Source: Urmitella timonensis (lineage in GTDB: Bacteria > Actinomycetota > Actinomycetes > Actinomycetales > Actinomycetaceae). Taken from it: a stretch of DNA of 64,000 nt. Location of the stretch: NCBI GenBank assembly GCA_900120415.1, contig FQLW01000006.1, positions 62,001 to 126,000 on the forward strand, read 5' to 3'. Shown here one piece after another: positions 11,033 to 20,962 of the stretch (its first letter is position 1; the number at the start of each line of letters is the position of its first letter). A model generated the notes under the pieces. It was not told where the DNA came from, did no database searches, and saw nothing but the letters and a program-made list of their open reading frames with translations. A program made the position numbers and the translations under genes.

Positions 11033-12441
11033 TGCGAAAACCTCTGCTTTAACACCGCCAAGACTACCGTTGTAGCTTTAGTTATGTCCCCTGCCCCCAC
11101 GGTTAGGATTAAATCGCTGCCGTGAGCCTCATTAGCGATAAGGCGAGCAGCTTCATCTTTATCTGCCACATAACTACCGCGCTGCATTTTATCGGTGATA
11201 ATCCTGGAGGTAACTCCGGGGAGCGGATCTTCGCGCGCCCCATAAATATCACAAACAACTGCCCTATCTGCCAGGTCAAGAGCCGCAGCAAAACGGGACG
11301 CAAAATTTTTGGTTCGAGAATATAGATGGGGTTGAAATACCACCAAGACTCGCCCTTTACCGGCTGCTTCCCGCGATTGACGCATCAAGGCTGCCACCTC
11401 GGTGGGGTGATGAGCGTAGTCATCAATAACTCTTACCCCGCCTACTTCACCTTTAGTCTCGAAGCGGCGAGCAGTTCCCTCGAACTCAGCAAGAGCACCC
11501 GCAGTCTCTGTTGCCGAAAAACCGGCGATACGGGCGGCTAAAAATACTGCTGCCGCGTTTAAAAGGTTATGCTCGCCTGGCATTGGCAAACTAACGGTGG
11601 TAGTCTCCTGACCTCGGTTAAACTGGGCACTTACAGAGTTTGGTTCTGCAAGCAGGGGTTTAACCAGGCAAAAGTCATCCAAACCGGCGGGAGGTGCTTG
11701 TAATCCGTATCCCAGTATCCGGATTTTAGGGGAGCAACTTTCATCTAAGTCCCCCTGAGGACGAAGCTGTTTTAGCAAGGTACGGCAACCGGGGTCATCA
11801 GTACAAAGAATTAGGGTTCCACCGGGTTCAATGCAATGTGCAAAATCGAAAAAAGCTCGCGCAAACTGTTCCGAGGAGCCATAGTTATCGAGGTGATCGG
11901 CCTCGATATTGGTAATAATCGCCAGCTGGGGGCGGTAATTCAGGAAAGAACCATCAGATTCATCAGCCTCGGCAATAAAATACTCTCCTGTGCCTAAATG
12001 GGCACCCGTCTGGTAGTGGGTGACCACCCCGCCAACCGCGAACGAGGGGTCAGCGCCGAGTTGAGAAAAAGTCTGAGCTATCATCCCCGAAGTGGTGGTT
12101 TTCCCATGCGCCCCCGCCACGGCCACAAACTTACGGTCAGCTGCCGCTAGCGCCAGTGCCTGGGAGCGATGCATAAATCTACAACCGGCAGCTTTACCGG
12201 CAGCAAATTCGGGATTACTAGGGCGAATCGCACTGGAATAAACAATAGTCATCTCGGGGGTGATTTTCTGCGGCTGAGTCCCCACCCAGCATTCAACCCC
12301 CAGTTGTTTAAGCCTCGACAGGTTAGCAGAATTTGCTTGATCCGAACCGCTAAGCTGCCAGCCACGTTCCACAAATAGCTGTGCCACCACTGACATTCCA
12401 GCTCCGCCGATGCCAATGAAGTGATATTTTGTCTCGGTCAT
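11029..12441 (-). CDS. murC: UDP-N-acetylmuramate--L-alanine ligase
   Basis: 470 residues. It adds the first amino acid, L-Ala, to UDP-MurNAc in the cytoplasm, using ATP. The N-terminal Rossmann motif GIGGAGMS, the P-loop GAHGKTTTSGMI and the central motif EADESDGSF are all family-typical, as is the C-terminal DYAHHPTEV segment. The ATG overlaps the murG stop (ATGA), and the stop overlaps the ftsQ start. Confidence 0.97.
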   Translation of the reverse strand: MTETKYHFIGIGGAGMSVVAQLFVERGWQLSGSDQANSANLSRLKQLGVECWVGTQPQKITPEMTIVYSSAIRPSNPEFAAGKAAGCRFMHRSQALALAAADRKFVAVAGAHGKTTTSGMIAQTFSQLGADPSFAVGGVVTHYQTGAHLGTGEYFIAEADESDGSFLNYRPQLAIITNIEADHLDNYGSSEQFARAFFDFAHCIEPGGTLILCTDDPGCRTLLKQLRPQGDLDESCSPKIRILGYGLQAPPAGLDDFCLVKPLLAEPNSVSAQFNRGQETTTVSLPMPGEHNLLNAAAVFLAARIAGFSATETAGALAEFEGTARRFETKGEVGGVRVIDDYAHHPTEVAALMRQSREAAGKGRVLVVFQPHLYSRTKNFASRFAAALDLADRAVVCDIYGAREDPLPGVTSRIITDKMQRGSYVADKDEAARLIANEAHGSDLILTVGAGDITKATTVVLAVLKQRFSQ

Positions 12442-13559
12442 TTACTTATTTCCTCAGCGATTCTAGTTAGTTTTTCAGCAGCATCAATGCCCTCTGCGGG
12501 TAATGCGCTGCGCATATCATCCAAACGTTGTGGTGATAGCAGCAAAGGAATCACCGTCTCGATAACAAATGAACTATCAAACTTGTCATTATCTACGATT
12601 AACGCTCCCCCGCATTTAACCGCGTCCTCGGCATTTAGACGCTGCTCTCCATTGCCGACTGGCAAAGGCACGTAAATAGCTGGCAAACGCAGCGCTGTTA
12701 TCTCGGCTACCATCCCCGCCCCGGAGCGACACACCACCAAATCAGCTGCTGCCAAGGCTCTTTCCATATCAATTAAGTAGTCAAGAATCCGATATCGCGG
12801 CTTTAAGCTCTCCGGCAGTACTTGACGCAGTTCCGCATCTTTACCTTTACCGGTTAAATGAATAACTTGAATATTGTCTGGCAAATGCGCTAAGGCTGCC
12901 TGCATGGCTTGATTAAGGGAAAGCGCCCCCAAAGAGCCGCCGGTAACCAGTAAAGTTGGCTTCGAGGAATCTAGACCAAAAGATTCTAAAGCCACTGCCC
13001 GCCGGCGTTCCATTTCCGCTTTATTTTGTCGCGCCCTCGCCAAAGCAGCTATTTCTGGACGCAGCGGTAAACCAGTAGCTAGAGTTTTACCCGCTTTAGC
13101 CCGCAGTTTGGTAGATGGAAAAGTTAAAGCCACGACTTTTGCCCAACGTGCCCCTAAACGGTTAGCTAAACCCGGTCGCGCATTTTGTTCATGAATAATT
13201 AACGGGACACCTGTCCGGCGCGCAGCTAAATAGGCGGGGGTGGAGACATATCCTCCAAAGCCAATAACTACACCCACCCGGTTTTTCTTTATCAGGGTTT
13301 CTATTTTTTTGACGCTAGCGCGCATTCGCTTTGGAAGAGTAAAAAACTGTAGGGAAGGACGGCGCGGGAACGGAATCCGTTCTATGGTATGCAATTGGAA
13401 ACCACGAGCTGGAACCAGCTCTGCCTCCTTGCCCCCTCTAGTGCCGATAATGGTGACTTTCCAGCCCTGGGATTTCAAATCATCAGCCGCTGCCAGGAGC
13501 GGATTAACATGGCCAGCGGTTCCCCCTCCAGCCAAAAGTACCGATTTATTTTGTCCCAT
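12438..13559 (-). CDS. murG: UDP-GlcNAc:undecaprenyl-PP-MurNAc-pentapeptide GlcNAc transferase
   Basis: 373 residues. MurG makes lipid II from lipid I on the inner face of the membrane. The N-terminal glycine-rich loop (AGGGTAGHVNPLL), IGFGGYVSTPAYLAA and IIHEQNARPGLANR are family motifs. The C-terminal donor-binding segment (CRSGAGMVAEITALRLPAIY) carries the expected glutamate. The start overlaps the end of ftsW by 14 bases. Confidence 0.97.
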   Translation of the reverse strand: MGQNKSVLLAGGGTAGHVNPLLAAADDLKSQGWKVTIIGTRGGKEAELVPARGFQLHTIERIPFPRRPSLQFFTLPKRMRASVKKIETLIKKNRVGVVIGFGGYVSTPAYLAARRTGVPLIIHEQNARPGLANRLGARWAKVVALTFPSTKLRAKAGKTLATGLPLRPEIAALARARQNKAEMERRRAVALESFGLDSSKPTLLVTGGSLGALSLNQAMQAALAHLPDNIQVIHLTGKGKDAELRQVLPESLKPRYRILDYLIDMERALAAADLVVCRSGAGMVAEITALRLPAIYVPLPVGNGEQRLNAEDAVKCGGALIVDNDKFDSSFVIETVIPLLLSPQRLDDMRSALPAEGIDAAEKLTRIAEEISK

Positions 13560-14892
13560 CGTTCCTCCTCACGCTAACAGCTCTGCTGGAGCGTAGATAT
13601 TTCGGCAGCCTGACCGCTGCCTCTTTAACCCCCGGTTCTGACCGCACATAGCTCAAAAGCACCCCCATTTGTATCAAGGTAGCTAAAGCGGTAGAGCCTC
13701 CGGAAGAAACTAGGGGAAGCGGCACCCCGACTACCGGTAAGAATCCGATTACTACCATGATATTTATTAAAGCCTGTACTATAACCCACCCTAAAGTTCC
13801 CGCGGCGCATATCCGGGTAGCCAGGCTGGAAGAATGAATGATTAAGCGACACAACACCCATGCCAACAATCCGAAAAGCAGCAACACCAAAAGGGTTCCA
13901 AACAGCCCAAACTCTTCACCTAAAATAGCGTAGATAAAGTCGGTATGGGCTTCGGGCAAATACTTCCATTTCTGACGAGAAGCGCCCGGTCCCACCCCGG
14001 TCAGTCCCCCGGTTCCCAGCCCCCATTTGGCACGCAGTGGTTGCAATCCCGAACCCATCGGGTCTGCTTGTTCCGGACTAAGAAAAGACAATACCCGCCG
14101 CCGTCGGGATGGAGATACCAAAACCGCAGCTAAAGCCGCTATCCCCAACAAGGCGATTCCGGCAGTCAAATAACGCATCGAAATCCCGACTACCATCAGC
14201 ACACAAAGCAAAATAGAAACGAAGATAAGCAGCGTTCCCATATCGTGACCAGCCATAACCAGAGCCGCAATCATCACAAAAGGTAGTCCTACCCAGATAA
14301 ACAGCGAAGACAGGGATTCAATCTTGCATTTGCCGCTCGCGAACACCGTAACTAGCAGCAAAATGAAGGCTACTTTTAAGAACTCGGAGGGCTGAAAGAC
14401 CTGGTTAATACCGGGCACATAAACCCAGTTGCGGTTACCGCCCTGGGCGCGTCCTAGGGAAGTAAACACCGCCAACTGACCGACTACTGCCAAAAACAGG
14501 ATAAAAGGTGAAAGAAACTGCAGATAGTGAGCTGGCATACGGGAAACGACAACCATGATAGCAAAACCCATTGCCACAATAAGTAAAGGACGCGCTATCC
14601 CCCAATAGGGCGTAGTTCCTGCCGACAGCTCCAAGATTACCGAGGCAGAAAACTGCATTAGCAATCCAATTACCGAAAGCGCAATGATTAAGAACCATAA
14701 CAACTGATAGTTAAATAAGGGAGCCTGGGTGACGGATTTCCATAGCCTGAGCAGTTTACGCTTCCCATCGGGATTATCGGAATGAAAACTATCCGCTAAC
14801 TTTACTTGGATTCTAGGAATCTTGGCTTTTACTTTCGCAGCGGCGCCCGGTCGTGTACCCCTATTGTTCTCCACAACTTTTTGCCTAGCCAC
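13546..14892 (-). CDS. ftsW: Lipid II polymerase FtsW (SEDS family)
   Basis: 448 residues with about ten hydrophobic segments after a basic N-terminal tail of about 60 residues. SEDS glycosyltransferases polymerise lipid II at the septum with the cognate class B PBP, here FtsI, encoded in the same operon. Signature segments include FQPSEFLKVAFIL, HTDFIYAILGEEFG and LPLVSSGGSTALAT. It starts with GTG two bases after the murD stop. RodA is the alternative, but the dcw position supports FtsW. Confidence 0.94.
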   Translation of the reverse strand: MARQKVVENNRGTRPGAAAKVKAKIPRIQVKLADSFHSDNPDGKRKLLRLWKSVTQAPLFNYQLLWFLIIALSVIGLLMQFSASVILELSAGTTPYWGIARPLLIVAMGFAIMVVVSRMPAHYLQFLSPFILFLAVVGQLAVFTSLGRAQGGNRNWVYVPGINQVFQPSEFLKVAFILLLVTVFASGKCKIESLSSLFIWVGLPFVMIAALVMAGHDMGTLLIFVSILLCVLMVVGISMRYLTAGIALLGIAALAAVLVSPSRRRRVLSFLSPEQADPMGSGLQPLRAKWGLGTGGLTGVGPGASRQKWKYLPEAHTDFIYAILGEEFGLFGTLLVLLLFGLLAWVLCRLIIHSSSLATRICAAGTLGWVIVQALINIMVVIGFLPVVGVPLPLVSSGGSTALATLIQMGVLLSYVRSEPGVKEAAVRLPKYLRSSRAVSVRRNDGTK

Positions 14893-14894
14893 AA

Positions 14895-16334
14895 CTATCC
14901 CTCCAAACGGGCAACGGCCTTAGCGAAAGCCTGACCGCGTTGAGAATAGTTCGCGAACTGATCCCACGATGCACAGGCAGGTGCCAAAATCACCTTGTCC
15001 CCCGGAAGCGAAAGTGCCACTGCTTCATTAACCACCGAGAACATCATGTCCTCATGAGAACTAACCTCAACCACCGGAACTTTCGGGGCATATTTGGATA
15101 GTGCGGTGCGTAAAGCTGAGCGGTCTTCACCGATTAGCACCACCCCGCGCAAAGTGGCAGCCACGTCTTTAACTAGCTGGTCAAAAGACTGCCCTTTCGC
15201 GTCTCCCCCCGCAATCCAAACCACCGAAGCCGGAGGTAAACCCGCTAAGGAAGCCGCTGCCGCATGAGTGTTGGTGGCTTTGGAATCATCAATCCAGGTA
15301 ACCTGAGCCGCGTTCCCAACGGTTGCCCGCCGATGAGCCTCGGGTTTGAACGCGCGTATCCCGTCCCGAACGTCCTCGGGTTTTACCCCAAAGGCTCGGG
15401 TAAGACCGGCAGCTGCCAAGGCATCTTGAAGGACGGTAATCCCTGGTTCCCCCTGGTAGTAGTGGAAATCCCCCAGACCGGCAAGCGCGATCGCCTCTTT
15501 TTGGGGATTGGGGCTATAGGCTCTATCGACCAGCATATTCTCAACAATTCCTAGCTGATAGATATCGGGAGTACCGGTGGTAAAACCAATAGCGCGACAC
15601 CCAGCAATAACATCGGCATCCAGTACCATCTGCAATGTTTGGCAATCTTGTTGATTATAGAGGGCAGCAACTTTTGTACGCTCATATACCCGCGCTTTTG
15701 CTTGTACATAAGCCTCGCGAGAGCCGTGCCAATCTAAATGATCAGCATCAAGGTTCAAACAAACCGCTGCTAAGGCAGACAGGGATTTAACCGTATATAG
15801 CTGGAAACTGGACAGTTCAACCGCCAACACCTGGGCTTTCGCATTTGCGGCAGCTAGAACCACCGGAGAACCCACATTGCCCACTGCCTGAGCCTCATAT
15901 CCGCCAGCTTGCAAAATAGAGCGAGTCATCTGCACCGTGGTGGTTTTGCCGTTAGTGCCGGTGATGGTCAGCCAAGGGGTGTCTTGACGTAAGGTAGCTG
16001 TCTGTTGGATTTGCCAAGCCAGCTCGACCTCGCCCCATAAATCTACCTGGTGAGATTGTGCCCAAGAAAAAACCGGATGGCGCGGAGGTACTCCGGGACT
16101 AACCACAATCAGTGAGGGCTGAATCTTATCGAGAAGCTGCTCGCAGTTCCCCTGAGTCTCCTGATAAAACTGGGAGCGCGGATAATCGCTAGCGCAGTTA
16201 TCTAGGGCTTCTTCCCGAGAATCAATAGCGCAAACTTTCGCCCCCAAAGTGCTCAATACTTCAAGGCAGGCTCTGCCCGATGTTCCTAAACCGATAACGC
16301 AGACCACCCGGTCTGCCCAGATTTCATTAGTCAC
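14895..16334 (-). CDS. murD: UDP-N-acetylmuramoylalanine--D-glutamate ligase
   Basis: 479 residues from the GTG at 16334. The open frame extends to 16388, but that extension lies inside mraY, whereas the GTG overlaps the mraY stop as GTGA, the coupling pattern seen elsewhere in this operon. MurD adds D-Glu to UDP-MurNAc-L-Ala. Visible motifs are VIGLGTSGRA (N-terminal nucleotide fold), TGTNGKTTTVQ (P-loop), LNLDADHLDWHGS (central domain) and WIDDSKATNTHAA (C-terminal domain). Confidence 0.95.
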   Translation of the reverse strand: MTNEIWADRVVCVIGLGTSGRACLEVLSTLGAKVCAIDSREEALDNCASDYPRSQFYQETQGNCEQLLDKIQPSLIVVSPGVPPRHPVFSWAQSHQVDLWGEVELAWQIQQTATLRQDTPWLTITGTNGKTTTVQMTRSILQAGGYEAQAVGNVGSPVVLAAANAKAQVLAVELSSFQLYTVKSLSALAAVCLNLDADHLDWHGSREAYVQAKARVYERTKVAALYNQQDCQTLQMVLDADVIAGCRAIGFTTGTPDIYQLGIVENMLVDRAYSPNPQKEAIALAGLGDFHYYQGEPGITVLQDALAAAGLTRAFGVKPEDVRDGIRAFKPEAHRRATVGNAAQVTWIDDSKATNTHAAAASLAGLPPASVVWIAGGDAKGQSFDQLVKDVAATLRGVVLIGEDRSALRTALSKYAPKVPVVEVSSHEDMMFSVVNEAVALSLPGDKVILAPACASWDQFANYSQRGQAFAKAVARLEG

Positions 16335-17443
16335 TTGATGGCAACCACCCATTCGGCGTAGAACAGGGCAATCCCAGCAATTGCGCAAAGACCAGCAATA
16401 ATCCAGAATCTAACTACAATAGTTATTTCTTTCCAGCCCTTTAACTCGAAATGGTGATGCAAAGGCGCCATTTTGAACACCCGTTTACCGGTTAGCTTAA
16501 ATACCCCCACCTGAATCACATCAGACATCACAATCAACACGAATAAACCACCGATAATTACCGCCAAAAACTCGGTACGGGTCAGTATCGACAGTCCCGC
16601 GAAAGCGCCTCCCAGCGCCAAAGAGCCAGTATCACCCATGAAGATTTGAGCCGGAGAAGTATTCCACCACAAGAAACCAAAACAGGCTCCCACTATGGCT
16701 AAGGAAATTATCGCCAAGTCAGCCGGGTCGCGAACCTCATAGCAAGCCTCAGCCACTTGGGGAGCCACATTTTGCAGCGGACAACGCTGATAATACTGCC
16801 AGGTGGCAACCCCGGTGTAGGCTCCGAAAGCAAATAGGCAAGCCCCCGAAGCTAACCCATCAAGACCATCAGTCAGGTTCACCCCATTTGACCAGGCAGC
16901 AATGAGAAAGTTAGCCCACAAAGCAAACAGGATAAAGGCTACGAAAATGCCCGCGAAAGCTAAATCCAGTCCGGGAATATCACGTACCACTGAAATTTTG
17001 GTAGAGCCCGGAGTAACTAAAACTCCGTTTTTTTCATGTCGCGGAAACAGTAAAGCTAATACCCCAAAAGTGGTGCCTACTGCCACTTGTCCAAGTATTT
17101 TTGCCCAAGGGGTCAGACCCAGGGAACGCTGCTTAGAAATCTTAATATAGTCATCTAAGAATCCGATTAGTCCCAAACCTAATATCAGCAGCATCAATAG
17201 CCAGCCTGAGGGGGATGGAAAAGTCCAGGAAGCTATATGAGCACTGATCCAGCCACCAACCGTTGCCAAAATAATAACCAAACCGCCCATAGTGGGAGTG
17301 CCACGCTTCGTGTAATGGGCGGTAGGGCCGTCCTTACGAATGAACTGACCATATTGGTGTTTACGCAAAAGACGAATAAGTACCGGAGTCCCGGCTAGCG
17401 ATATCACCAGGGAGGTTAAAAGAGCTATCCCCAAAGGAACCAT
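16331..17443 (-). CDS. mraY: Phospho-MurNAc-pentapeptide translocase
   Basis: 370 residues with about ten membrane helices. MraY transfers phospho-MurNAc-pentapeptide to undecaprenyl phosphate, forming lipid I. The conserved catalytic and magnesium-binding motifs are present: FLDDYIK, GVNLTDGLDGLASG and APLHHHFELKGW. The ATG shares a base with the murF stop (TAATG) and the stop overlaps murD. Confidence 0.97.
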   Translation of the reverse strand: MVPLGIALLTSLVISLAGTPVLIRLLRKHQYGQFIRKDGPTAHYTKRGTPTMGGLVIILATVGGWISAHIASWTFPSPSGWLLMLLILGLGLIGFLDDYIKISKQRSLGLTPWAKILGQVAVGTTFGVLALLFPRHEKNGVLVTPGSTKISVVRDIPGLDLAFAGIFVAFILFALWANFLIAAWSNGVNLTDGLDGLASGACLFAFGAYTGVATWQYYQRCPLQNVAPQVAEACYEVRDPADLAIISLAIVGACFGFLWWNTSPAQIFMGDTGSLALGGAFAGLSILTRTEFLAVIIGGLFVLIVMSDVIQVGVFKLTGKRVFKMAPLHHHFELKGWKEITIVVRFWIIAGLCAIAGIALFYAEWVVAIK

Positions 17444-18975
17444 TAGGCGTTGCTACCTCCTGTTAGTGCATCAGCAATACGCCAAACCCCCGACCCGTTT
17501 GAGCCTTTAATCAATACCGTATCGCCGGGAGAAATAACCTGTTTAACTACTCTAAGCGCCTTATCAGCATTTTCAACGTGTTGGGCTTCGGCGTGGTCAG
17601 AAACCATTGCGTAAATCGGCTTTGCTTGCTCGCCTACGGTGATAACAACCGCTATTTTTGCCTCCAAACAAGCCTCGCCGACCAAGCGGTGATGCTCGGC
17701 AGAATCTGCACCCAGCTCCAACATTTCCCCGAGAACCGCTACTGTGCGTCCTCGTCCTTTTGCCTGCGTTAAAGTCTGCAGAGTTTTTATCCCGCTGCGC
17801 ATAGAATCAAGATTCGCATTATAAGAATCATCTATAACCGTAATATCGGATTCGATTTCCCTAACTGCCAGGCGGTGTTCAGAAAGAGGACGTGCTTTTT
17901 CTAGGACTAAGGCGGCATCTTGCAGACCCAGCCCCAGCTCGGTAGCAGCGGTAACAGCCGCCAAAGCATTAGAGACATTATGTTTCCCGATTAGCCCCAG
18001 CTTCACCTTCACGCTTTCTTTACCGCGAGTGATTAAAAACTCGGCTCGTCCTTTGCCATCCATAGTTATCTGGGAGACATAAACCCCGTTGCTCTTTGCA
18101 AAAAGCCCCAAATCATTAGCAGTTTCCAGCGACCCGAAATAACGAACCGCCTGTCCGCGAGCCATTTGACGCACTCTTTCATCATCTATGTTCAAGATAG
18201 CTAGGGAAGTTTTAGCTGTTAGCTGCGAAAAAGAGTCTTGGTAGCCATCTTCAGCGAAACTCTGCTTAGCGCACTCAGCCTCCGGACTAAGGGAAAACGA
18301 GCGTTCTTCAGGAAAATTCCGTAGCCCCCAAAGCAGTTCCGCCTTGGCTCTAGCCAGCGCTTCTATCCCTCCAAATCCTCCCAGATGGGCATGTCCCACC
18401 ATGAGCTCAATCGCCATATCCAAGGGGGCAATCTCGGTTAGGAGCGCCAAATGCCCCAGACCGGAAGCCCCCATTTCCAGCACCAAAAAGTCAGTGTCCT
18501 CCTCTGCTTTCAGCACAGTTAATGGTAGCCCTACCTCGTTGTTATAGGACTTTTCCGGGGCAACTACCTTTCCGAGCTTAGTAAGGAGCACCGACAATAA
18601 ATCCTTAGTGGTAGTTTTACCGGCCGAACCGGTAATACCCACACAAATCGGTTTTTTGCCCCCACTTTGTTGCCGCAAAAAAGCTAGATGTTGGTGGGCT
18701 AGCCAACCTAAAGCCCGGGTGGCTTCCGGAACTTGCACATAGGCAATACCAACCGTTTCGGCTGCCTGTGCCTGCTCTACAATCGCAGCCGCCGCCCCCG
18801 CCTTTTTAGCTGCCGCTAAAAAATCATGTCCATCCGAACTTTCTCCGCGGCGCGCCACATACAAATCCCCTGGCTTTACCTGGCGAGAATCGGTTACCAC
18901 AGTTCCGGTGATGGTGATGTCGGGATTTTGGCAGGAAGTGTTTAACGCCTGCGCTATCCATCCCAATGTCCACAT
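17443..18975 (-). CDS. murF: UDP-MurNAc-tripeptide--D-alanyl-D-alanine ligase
   Basis: 510 residues. MurF adds D-Ala-D-Ala to complete the pentapeptide precursor. Motifs: DSRQVKPGDLYVA in the N-terminal domain, the P-loop GITGSAGKTTTKD, SYNNEVGLPLTVL and the C-terminal DDSYNANLDSM. A GGAGCGAAG ribosome site precedes the ATG. It lies 38 bp after ftsI. murE, which usually sits just before murF, is absent here and is found at 32456-34036. Confidence 0.96.
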   Translation of the reverse strand: MWTLGWIAQALNTSCQNPDITITGTVVTDSRQVKPGDLYVARRGESSDGHDFLAAAKKAGAAAAIVEQAQAAETVGIAYVQVPEATRALGWLAHQHLAFLRQQSGGKKPICVGITGSAGKTTTKDLLSVLLTKLGKVVAPEKSYNNEVGLPLTVLKAEEDTDFLVLEMGASGLGHLALLTEIAPLDMAIELMVGHAHLGGFGGIEALARAKAELLWGLRNFPEERSFSLSPEAECAKQSFAEDGYQDSFSQLTAKTSLAILNIDDERVRQMARGQAVRYFGSLETANDLGLFAKSNGVYVSQITMDGKGRAEFLITRGKESVKVKLGLIGKHNVSNALAAVTAATELGLGLQDAALVLEKARPLSEHRLAVREIESDITVIDDSYNANLDSMRSGIKTLQTLTQAKGRGRTVAVLGEMLELGADSAEHHRLVGEACLEAKIAVVITVGEQAKPIYAMVSDHAEAQHVENADKALRVVKQVISPGDTVLIKGSNGSGVWRIADALTGGSNA

Positions 18976-19013
18976 ATCTTCGCTCCTATTTATAGGTTCT
19001 CTTCTAAGGATAG

Positions 19014-20954
19014 CTAGTGCGCGCTCACGGGATATAACTGGGGATTACTGGTTGAGGGAGGAACATCTAGCAAAGTGAGCGCCTGCGCTGCTACCTGCGA
19101 AAACACTGGCCCTGCAACAACGCCGCCGTAGATACCAGATTTAGGCTTATAGATAACTACCGATACCGCAATTTCGGGATTCTCCGCCGGAGCCAAACCA
19201 ATAAAGGAAGCCACTACCCCGGCAGAAGCTCCGGAACTGGAAATAATCTCACTGGTACCAGTCTTGCCAGCACTTCGATATCCGGGAATCTGCGCTTTTT
19301 TTGCAGTACCTTCATCGGTAGTAACCGATTCCATCATTCGCACTAAAGTAGCAGCCAAATTTTGATCTAGTTTTTGGGTTGTTGCCGGAGCTTTAGCCTT
19401 TTGAATAATCCCTTGAGAATCTGCATACCCCTCAACCAATCTGGGCATAACCTGCACCCCTTGATTACCAATAGTGGAGATTAGGGAAGAAATCTGTAAC
19501 GGCGTACAGGCCACACCTTGCCCAAACATGGTGGTGAATCGTTGGCGTCCATCCCAACTTTTGGGGCTGCCGATGATGCCGGCAGATTCGCCAGGCATCT
19601 CTATCCCCGTTTTCTGCCCTAGACCTAAGGACTGCATCATTTGGTAGCGCTGTTGGTCACTAACTTTTTGCCCAATTTGAACTGTTCCGGTGTTAGAAGA
19701 TTCAGCCAATACCCCGGAGGCAGTTAATGACAAAGTGGGGTGGGAGTGGGAATCTCTAAAGGTTTGACCGCCAATAGTGATTTGATAGGGCGAGGTTACC
19801 GGAGTTAGAGGGGTGATTTTCTTTTGTTCTAAGGCAGCAGCGAAAGTGACGAGTTTTCCACTAGAACCCGGCTCATAGGTGTATTGAACTACTCGGGAAC
19901 CAGTTGTCCCATTAGTACGTTTGCGAACTGTCTCGGGAGGTTCATTTCCCGAATCCGCCAAAGCTAGAATTTGTCCGGTTCCCACCCGTTGAACTACTAC
20001 CGTCCCCCAGGCAGCTTCAAACTCTTTCACCTGCTTATTAAGGATATTTTCGGTGATATTTTGGAGGTCAGCGTCAATGGTTAGCCGCACGGTTTTCCCC
20101 GGTTTGGCTGCCTGTAAAGTATCGGTTCCTCCGGGAATAATCTGCCCGGAGGGAGAAATCTCCGCTACCCGTTTACCCGGAGTGCCAGAAAGCTGTTTAT
20201 TTTGCGTAGCTTCTATCCCGGCCTGTCCGACTTCTTCCGAATCGGTAAATCCCAGAATCGAAGAAGCGGTAGCCCCATTAGGGTATTGACGTTGATAACG
20301 GCGTTCCCCATCGATGCCGTCTATCCCCAGTTCACGGATTTTACGCCAATCCTCGGCACTTACATTTTTCGCAAGATATACAAATCCCCGTTTACCAACC
20401 ATTTTACCCCCCAGAACCGCCGGATCCATTTTTAATATGGGGGCAAGTTGTCTGGCTGCTTCCGCAGCTCCAGTGCCAACTATTTTCTTCTCGTTGCGAG
20501 GGTCGCGAAGTTTAGATTTGTCGGTAACTATTTCTCCCTCTGGGGAAAAAACTTCGCGATGAATATAGTTCTTAACTAGCAGCTGGTTTACCGACACGTT
20601 ATATACCTCAATTGAGGTGGCTAGGACGGTTCCCTTACGATCAACGATATCTCCCCTTTTAGCGGCGATTTCGGTTGAAGAGGTGCGAGCTTTAGTTGCT
20701 TCCTCGGCAAGGGAGGAAGCCTTTACCACCTGCAAATCAAATAATCGGATTGCGCAGATAGTCAAGATAAAAACCACAATCGTCAGCAGTAATCGCCCGC
20801 GTTTTCTAGCCACCTTACTGCCAAGTGTCTCAGTTTTTGCGGACGAAGAGATATACCCATCTTTCCCAGAAAGGCTGTCTTTTCTAGGGCTGGCTATTTT
20901 TGGGCGCGAAGATGATATCTTCGCTTTCCGAGAGTCCGCTTTCCCCTTGACCAT
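19014..20954 (-). CDS. ftsI: Septal transpeptidase (class B penicillin-binding protein, FtsI/PBP3 type)
   Basis: 646 residues. A disordered basic N-terminus (about 50 residues) and one membrane helix (about 52-72) are followed by a PBP dimerisation domain with RGDIVDRKGTVLA. The transpeptidase domain has the active-site SxxK in EPGSSGKLVT, SSN in ESSNTGTVQ and KTG in SAGKTGTSE. It cross-links septal peptidoglycan together with FtsW. It lies 8 bp after ftsL in the dcw operon. Confidence 0.95.
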   Translation of the reverse strand: MVKGKADSRKAKISSSRPKIASPRKDSLSGKDGYISSSAKTETLGSKVARKRGRLLLTIVVFILTICAIRLFDLQVVKASSLAEEATKARTSSTEIAAKRGDIVDRKGTVLATSIEVYNVSVNQLLVKNYIHREVFSPEGEIVTDKSKLRDPRNEKKIVGTGAAEAARQLAPILKMDPAVLGGKMVGKRGFVYLAKNVSAEDWRKIRELGIDGIDGERRYQRQYPNGATASSILGFTDSEEVGQAGIEATQNKQLSGTPGKRVAEISPSGQIIPGGTDTLQAAKPGKTVRLTIDADLQNITENILNKQVKEFEAAWGTVVVQRVGTGQILALADSGNEPPETVRKRTNGTTGSRVVQYTYEPGSSGKLVTFAAALEQKKITPLTPVTSPYQITIGGQTFRDSHSHPTLSLTASGVLAESSNTGTVQIGQKVSDQQRYQMMQSLGLGQKTGIEMPGESAGIIGSPKSWDGRQRFTTMFGQGVACTPLQISSLISTIGNQGVQVMPRLVEGYADSQGIIQKAKAPATTQKLDQNLAATLVRMMESVTTDEGTAKKAQIPGYRSAGKTGTSEIISSSGASAGVVASFIGLAPAENPEIAVSVVIYKPKSGIYGGVVAGPVFSQVAAQALTLLDVPPSTSNPQLYPVSAH

Positions 20955-20962
20955 ATGCGATA

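Noticed and set aside
16335-16388. Longer MurD start inside mraY
   Set aside because: The GTG that overlaps the mraY stop fits the operon's coupling pattern and the family N-terminus.
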